A stretch of DNA of 55,960 bases from NCBI GenBank assembly GCA_012513825.1, contig JAAZBL010000295.1, positions 1-55,960 of the forward strand, given 5' to 3'. A model generated the notes under the pieces. That model worked only from the letters and a program-made list of their open reading frames with translations, was not told the DNA's origin and did not search any database. Positions 53,779 to 55,960 of this stretch are shown in pieces. Position 1 is the stretch's first letter; each line of letters opens with the position of its first letter. The stretch comes from Limnobacter sp. (GTDB lineage Bacteria > Pseudomonadota > Gammaproteobacteria > Burkholderiales > Burkholderiaceae_E). Made by a program: the position numbers and the translations under genes.

Positions 53779-55062
53779 ATGAGTCGATCGAAACTCAAGG
53801 ACCGAGTGTTCATCACCGGGGTCGGCTGTTCCCGGTTCGGGAATCTTCTGGAGACACCGGAGCTGAAGGGCAAGAGCATCCAGGAACTGACGGCATCGGC
53901 AGTAAAGGAGGCACTCGACGATGCCGGGATCTGCGGACAGGACGTCGACGCCGTTTTCGCCGGCAATGCAATGGTGCACAGCTCGCAGCTGCCGGGCACC
54001 TATACCCAGCTTTCGAAGTGGACGGGCACGCAGTTCAAGGCCGGCGTCCATTTCGAGGCGCAGTGTTCGACGACGAACATCGGCGTCGCGATGGCGGCGA
54101 TGGCGATCGCGGCAGGGGTCTACGACACGGTGCTCGTCTATGGGTTCGAGACGACGCGCACGAAGGTCAAGGGCTACAGCCCGTACGAGCGGGAGGAGAT
54201 CTCGAACCAGCAGACCTGGCTGTGGACCGACATGGCGGTCAACCAGGCTTACGGGGTGCCGCAGGGCTACGACATCTTCTCGACCTACAACGGGCTGGTC
54301 GCGCTCGGCTATTGCCGCAAGTACGGCGTGTCGATCGAGGATTTCGATCGCGGCATGTTCGAGCTGTGCCGCACGCGCCGCCTGCACGGGTCGATGACTC
54401 CGAAGGCCAACAGCCAGGAGACGCTGGAAGCGCGCGCGGCACGCTATGGTTTCTCCGATCCGTGGGAGTATTGGCGCGCGGGCGACCACAATCCGTACGT
54501 GGCCTGGCCGTCCCGGCTGCTCAGCCTCGTGACGACCGCCGATGGCGCGTCGGCAATCGTACTCACCCGAGAAAGCCTCGCGAAGTCGGCCCCATCGACG
54601 CCGATCGAACTGAAGGGCTTCGGGGTCAGCTACAGCGACCTGCCCTGGTACGGCACCGATCCGACCGTCTGGGAGGCCGATCGGAGGGCGGCCGAGCAGG
54701 CCTTGCAGATGGCCGACATCAGTGCCGCCGACATCGGCTATCTGCACACGCACGACTGCTCGCATATCTCGAGTCTGTGCACGGCGGAAACGATCGGCTA
54801 CCTGCCTGCCGGCGGGGCGCTGACGGCGGCCCGGGAAGGGCGGCTGCGCTTCGACGGCGACCGGCCGATGTCGACGCACGGCGGGCGTCATGCGTTCGGC
54901 CATGCCTGGGCGGCGAGCGCGGGTTCCGATACCTACGAGGCCGTGCTGCAGATGCGGGCGCTCGCCGGTGCCCGGCAGATTCCGAAGCGGCCCGAGATTT
55001 CGGTCATCCACACACATGGCTACGCGATGATCAGCACGGTCATCGTCCTCGGAGGTGCCTGA
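53779..55062 (+). CDS. Thiolase-family (SCP2/acetyl-CoA acetyltransferase-like) protein
   Basis: RVFITGVGCSRFGNLLETPELKGKSIQELTASAVKEALDDAGI; FEAQCSTTNIGVAMAAMAIAAGVYDTVLVYGFE. Confidence 0.9.
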   Translation: MSRSKLKDRVFITGVGCSRFGNLLETPELKGKSIQELTASAVKEALDDAGICGQDVDAVFAGNAMVHSSQLPGTYTQLSKWTGTQFKAGVHFEAQCSTTNIGVAMAAMAIAAGVYDTVLVYGFETTRTKVKGYSPYEREEISNQQTWLWTDMAVNQAYGVPQGYDIFSTYNGLVALGYCRKYGVSIEDFDRGMFELCRTRRLHGSMTPKANSQETLEARAARYGFSDPWEYWRAGDHNPYVAWPSRLLSLVTTADGASAIVLTRESLAKSAPSTPIELKGFGVSYSDLPWYGTDPTVWEADRRAAEQALQMADISAADIGYLHTHDCSHISSLCTAETIGYLPAGGALTAAREGRLRFDGDRPMSTHGGRHAFGHAWAASAGSDTYEAVLQMRALAGARQIPKRPEISVIHTHGYAMISTVIVLGGA

Positions 55063-55063
55063 G

Positions 55064-55483
55064 ATGAACGACGTGACTCTGCAAGCGAGTGTGCTGCGCA
55101 ACTACTACGAAGGGCTTTCCCGGGGCGTGTTCCGGGCGATGAAATGCAGCCGCTGCAACGGCATCACGTTCCCGCCGACCGGCTGCTGCGAGCACTGCGG
55201 CGGCTGGGATGTCGAGGAAACGGCACTCAGCGGCGACGCGACGTTGGTGTTCGCGACGCACAACATCACGCCGGCCTGCCATCCGCGCTTCGAGGAGATC
55301 GCGCCCTATGTCTACGGGCATCTGCAGCTGGCCGAGGGGCCCTGCGTGCAGGCGATCGTACTAGGCGTCGAGGCGACACCCGAGGCGCTGCGCAAGGTCT
55401 TCGAGGCGGGGCCGGTGCCGGCAAAGGCCGAGGTCTTGAAGATGGCCGACCTCGACGTGCTCGCGTTCCGGGCGAAGGCCTGA
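55064..55483 (+). CDS. DUF35 zinc-ribbon/OB-fold acyl-CoA-associated protein
   Basis: MKCSRCNGITFPPTGCCEHCGGWD rubredoxin-like ribbon; adjacent to thiolase. Confidence 0.9.
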   Translation: MNDVTLQASVLRNYYEGLSRGVFRAMKCSRCNGITFPPTGCCEHCGGWDVEETALSGDATLVFATHNITPACHPRFEEIAPYVYGHLQLAEGPCVQAIVLGVEATPEALRKVFEAGPVPAKAEVLKMADLDVLAFRAKA

Positions 55484-55654
55484 CGAAGACCTGTGTCCGC
55501 CGCCGGAGGGCGGCGGGCATCACGAGCACCGGGTCGATGTCGATGCTGTGGGTCTTGCCCCTGGTGTCGGCTGCGACGGCCTCGAGCCAGCCTTCGATCT
55601 TGTAGCGCTCGAGGTCGCCGCTCTTCTTGCGTGAGACTTTTGCAAAGAAAATTC

Positions 55655-55701
55655 TGGTCGGGGTGAGAGGATTCGAACCTCCGGCCTCTACGTCCCGAAC
55701 G
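55655..55701 (-). other. Orphan 3' half of tRNA-Pro(CGG), attachment-site remnant
   Basis: Minus strand CGTTCGGGACGTAGAGGCCGGAGGTTCGAATCCTCTCACCCCGACCA: anticodon loop TTCGGGA, T arm, acceptor 3' strand and CCA; no D-arm or 5' acceptor follows. Confidence 0.8.
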
Positions 55702-55773
55702 GGATTTTGCGCCCTTTCCAATCAATGGGTTACGACCTAAGTGCCTGATTCGTAAGAGTGCGAGATTCTGCGA

Positions 55774-55815
55774 CATATCGCGATATGATTGGGTTTGCTG
55801 TTACCTTGCTGTTAC
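55774..55815 (+). promoter_or_regulatory. Palindrome CATATCGCGATATG (55774-55787) and direct repeats TGCTGTTAC (55796-55804, 55807-55815) upstream of the integrase
   Basis: Read directly; repeats spaced 11 bp. Confidence 0.7.
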
Positions 55816-55824
55816 GGGCCCATC

Positions 55825-55960
55825 ATGAAGCTATCGAAGAAGTTGTCGCCTGCCGTCGTCGAGAGTCAGAAGCCCGAGGCTGAGCCCTACCGCGTCTGGG
55901 ACACGACGGTCCCGGCGCTGTTCCTACGGGTGCAGCCGTCGGGCATCAAGTCGTTCAACG
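55825..55960 (+). CDS. Tyrosine recombinase/integrase, N-terminus (truncated by window)
   Basis: MKLSKKLSPAVVESQKPEAEPYRVWDTTVPALFLRVQPSGIKSFN, typical N-terminal arm-binding region; next to tRNA remnant. Confidence 0.8.
   Translation, partial: MKLSKKLSPAVVESQKPEAEPYRVWDTTVPALFLRVQPSGIKSFN

Noticed and set aside
53779-55483. Thiolase + DUF35 pair as a novel system
   Set aside because: Thiolase/SCP-x proteins paired with zinc-ribbon OB-fold partners are a well-known arrangement
55655-55740. A complete tRNA gene or a tmRNA end
   Set aside because: No D-arm or matching 5' acceptor strand (CGGGGTG) in the adjacent ~35 nt; only the 3' half matches a tRNA

Overview
High-GC bacterial chromosome segment, probably a betaproteobacterium near Burkholderiales (inferred from gene order and protein character). 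Left part (1-24.4 kb) is a conserved core: the end of the dcw cluster (mraY-murD-ftsW-murG-murC-ddl-ftsQ-ftsA-ftsZ), a peroxiredoxin, lpxC, a DUF721/DciA-like gene, secA, argJ, a DUF815 ATPase, a NUDIX-ThiE fusion, and the minus-strand group yacG-zapD-coaE-pilD-pilC-pilB. Middle part (24.6-33.1 kb): IlvD/Edd-family dehydratase, a complete Liv-type ABC transporter, and an aldehyde dehydrogenase. Accessory part (33.4-45.3 kb): LPS/glycan genes (GT9, O-antigen ligase, GT4, FUSC, UDP-galactopyranose mutase, GT, a GH-GT fusion, amidohydrolase, truncated GT4). Next (45.3-53.6 kb): a winged-helix/NTPase regulator and a small redox/detoxification group. Right end: thiolase + DUF35 pair, then an orphan 3' half of tRNA-Pro(CGG) next to the 5' end of a tyrosine integrase, i.e. 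the edge of an integrative element. Best leads: the GH-GT fusion inside a Galf-linked glycan locus, the apparent deletion chimera of amidohydrolase and GT4 with an in-frame 15-bp tandem repeat, the tRNA-Pro attachment scar, two GST-like N-terminal relics that keep their translation signals, and a duplicated pilD translation start. All coordinates and motifs were read by eye; no homology search or folding program was run.
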